Source: CAMCHP01 sp036835325 (lineage in GTDB: Bacteria > Bacteroidota > Bacteroidia > Flavobacteriales_D > Sanyastnellaceae). Taken from it: a stretch of DNA of 22,140 nucleotides. The notes beneath the pieces were generated by a model. The model had not been told where the DNA came from. It was given only the letters and a program-made list of their open reading frames with translations, and did no database searches. The stretch is from positions 1 through 22,140 of the forward strand of contig DAITMF010000049.1 of the NCBI GenBank assembly GCA_036835325.1, written 5' to 3'. Both the position numbers and the translations under genes were made by a program. This document shows, piece after piece, positions 21,378-22,140 of the stretch; the first letter of the stretch is position 1; each line of letters opens with the position of its first letter.

Positions 21378-21470
21378 CTGCGGCGGGCGTGAGGGGGCGC
21401 GCAATTGGGTTCCGCATTTTTCAAAAAATTGTTTTTTGTGGAACCGGATGCAATGCGGCGATTGAGGTGT

Positions 21471-21589
21471 CGCCCCTACGGGGCTTACGGGACGCAAACC
21501 CGCCGCTTCGTCCATGGGATGAATCCCATGGCTACATAGGTGCCGCCGCTCTGCGGCTGTGCTTGGCCGATGAAAAGCGTTTCGGTTGC
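21471..21589. repeat. 120-bp hairpin repeat, unit 2
   Basis: Opens with CGCCCCTACGGGGCTTACGG and closes with AAAAGCGTTTCGGTTGC. Its hairpins are GCCCC-TAC-GGGGC (21472-21484), CCATGGGAT-GA-ATCCCATGG (21512-21531) and GCCGC-TCT-GCGGC (21545-21557). They lie in the same order as in unit 1 and keep their pairing despite changed bases. Confidence 0.8.
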
Positions 21590-21612
21590 AAGGTGAAGTG
21601 CAGTGCGAACGG

Positions 21613-21773
21613 TTTCGTGCATTTCGATCTTTCAGTATGATTAGCACAGCACGATAAGCCGGTCCTATAAGTTTCGTGCCTTTTGTGCTTTTCGTTGTGA
21701 AAAGAACAGCACGAATGCAATCACGCTAAGCCATCCCGATAGGTTTCGTGCATTTCGTGATTTTCGTTGTAAA
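21613..21773. repeat. Three degenerate GTTTCGTGC-type tandem repeats
   Basis: Copies at about 21613-21636, 21669-21700 and 21742-21773 share GTTTCGTGC followed by a T-rich tail, as in TTTCGTGATTTTCGTTGT. The last two copies also share the preceding bases (CG-TAAGCC-TCC-ATA). On the minus strand they read as ACGAAA-rich words. No coding signal is seen. Confidence 0.65.
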
Positions 21774-21799
21774 AAAAAGCATCCCGCATGTAGCCCGGT

Positions 21800-21926
21800 A
21801 AGAATCCCCATAATCCCCATAATCGTCGGCGAAGCCGACCCAAGAGAGCATACAGTTTGAGTATTGAGCAAGAGGGAAACTCCAACCTACTCTGTGTACT
21901 CCTAAAACTCTGTGTCAAAAAAACCG
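21800..21926. repeat. 125-bp direct repeat, copy 2
   Basis: Runs from AAGAATCCCCATAATCCCC to GTGTCAAAAAAACCG. It has the same order of modules as copy 1, with the hairpin here extended to GTCGGC-GAA-GCCGAC (21825-21839). It is followed by GAGCGAAGCGAGCG. Confidence 0.85.
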
Positions 21927-22027
21927 AGCGAAGCGAGCGTGCAGCCCAATGGCTTTGGTTCCTTTCCTTGTAAAAGAAACAACACGCAAAGTTTTGTCCA
22001 ACAACCGTAAAGAACCCAGCGCAAAAG

Positions 22028-22058
22028 TTGACCTGAATTTTGGGAGGACGTAGATTTG
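22028..22058 (+). promoter_or_regulatory. Strong consensus promoter at the right edge
   Basis: TTGAC (22028-22032), 18 bases, then TAGATTTG (22051-22058), exact TAnnTTTG. The layout is nearly the same as the tRNA-Gly promoter. Transcription would start near 22063-22065 and run out of the window. Confidence 0.75.
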
Positions 22059-22079
22059 CCACGTCAGGGGAGGTGGGCT

Positions 22080-22140
22080 ATGTATACCCTACAAAATCCG
22101 GCCGAAAAACCCAAATCAACCGTAAAAAACACAGCCACGA
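22080..22140 (+). CDS. Start of an unidentified gene (partial)
   Basis: An ATG at 22080 opens a frame that stays open to the window edge (MYTLQNPAEKPKSTVKNTAT). It lies about 15 bases after the predicted transcription start and is preceded by AGGGGAGGTGGGCT, a purine-rich, SD-like sequence. Twenty residues are too few to name a product. The promoter might instead drive an RNA gene. Confidence 0.4.
   Translation, partial: MYTLQNPAEKPKSTVKNTAT

Noticed and set aside
20863..21417. 184-codon open frame on the minus strand in the repeat block
   Set aside because: It overlaps the same palindromes and direct repeats; the open frame comes from GC-rich hairpins, not from coding.
21170..21640. 156-codon open frame on the plus strand through the repeat block
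   Set aside because: It crosses both hairpin units, its translation is Arg/Pro/Gly-rich repeat read-through with no domain, and it has no promoter or start signal.
20843..22079. Repeat block considered as a CRISPR array
   Set aside because: Repeats differ in length and spacing, have no uniform spacers, and no cas genes are present.

Overview
The window looks like chromosomal DNA of a member of the Bacteroidota, probably order Flavobacteriales. Four things point there: a gliding-motility ATPase gene (gldA), a C-terminal type IX secretion signal at the left edge, promoters with the Bacteroidota -7 element TAnnTTTG, and few Shine-Dalgarno sites. Base composition is mostly moderate to GC-rich, with an AT-richer patch at about 12.3-13.8 kb.

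Left part (1-11.2 kb), mostly housekeeping. It holds the end of a secreted protein, hemJ (minus), an acyl-CoA thioesterase, a GT9 glycosyltransferase (minus), and a tatD-ansA operon. A tRNA-Ser(GGA) follows, then a four-gene ExbB/ExbD proton-channel operon with an unknown four-helix membrane protein in second place. An mgtE / 2-hydroxyacid dehydrogenase pair (minus) and a YfcC-family carrier complete this part.

Middle (11.2-15.2 kb), accessory. A lipoprotein with a Cys-containing domain is followed by a SatD / DUF3307 gene pair with a palindrome over its promoter. Next is a minus-strand tRNA-Gly / tRNA-Leu locus. The tRNA-Leu is split in its anticodon loop by a 316-nt group I intron whose helices P2-P5 and P7-P9 can be drawn by hand. 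A damaged partial copy of the tRNA-Leu 3' end, split by an 18-bp palindrome, lies just downstream. On the other side of the tRNAs is a HigA-like antitoxin gene whose AbiEii-type toxin partner survives only as a 26-codon stub.

Right part (15.2-22.1 kb). gldA (minus), a small MscS-like channel and a pirin gene are followed by a complete hipBA toxin-antitoxin operon and a seven-repeat propeller lipoprotein. Related palindromes lie on both sides of the hipBA-propeller block. The last 1.2 kb is a mosaic of non-coding repeats and short hairpins, including two 120-bp units whose stems differ by compensatory changes. At the right edge a strong consensus promoter precedes the start of a gene that runs out of the window.

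The strongest discoveries are the split tRNA-Leu with its unusual inferred insertion point, the SatD/DUF3307 module, the orphaned antitoxin with toxin stub, the compensatory hairpin repeats, and a recurring arrangement that implies leaderless mRNAs. All assignments were made by reading the sequence and from memory of families; no database search was run.
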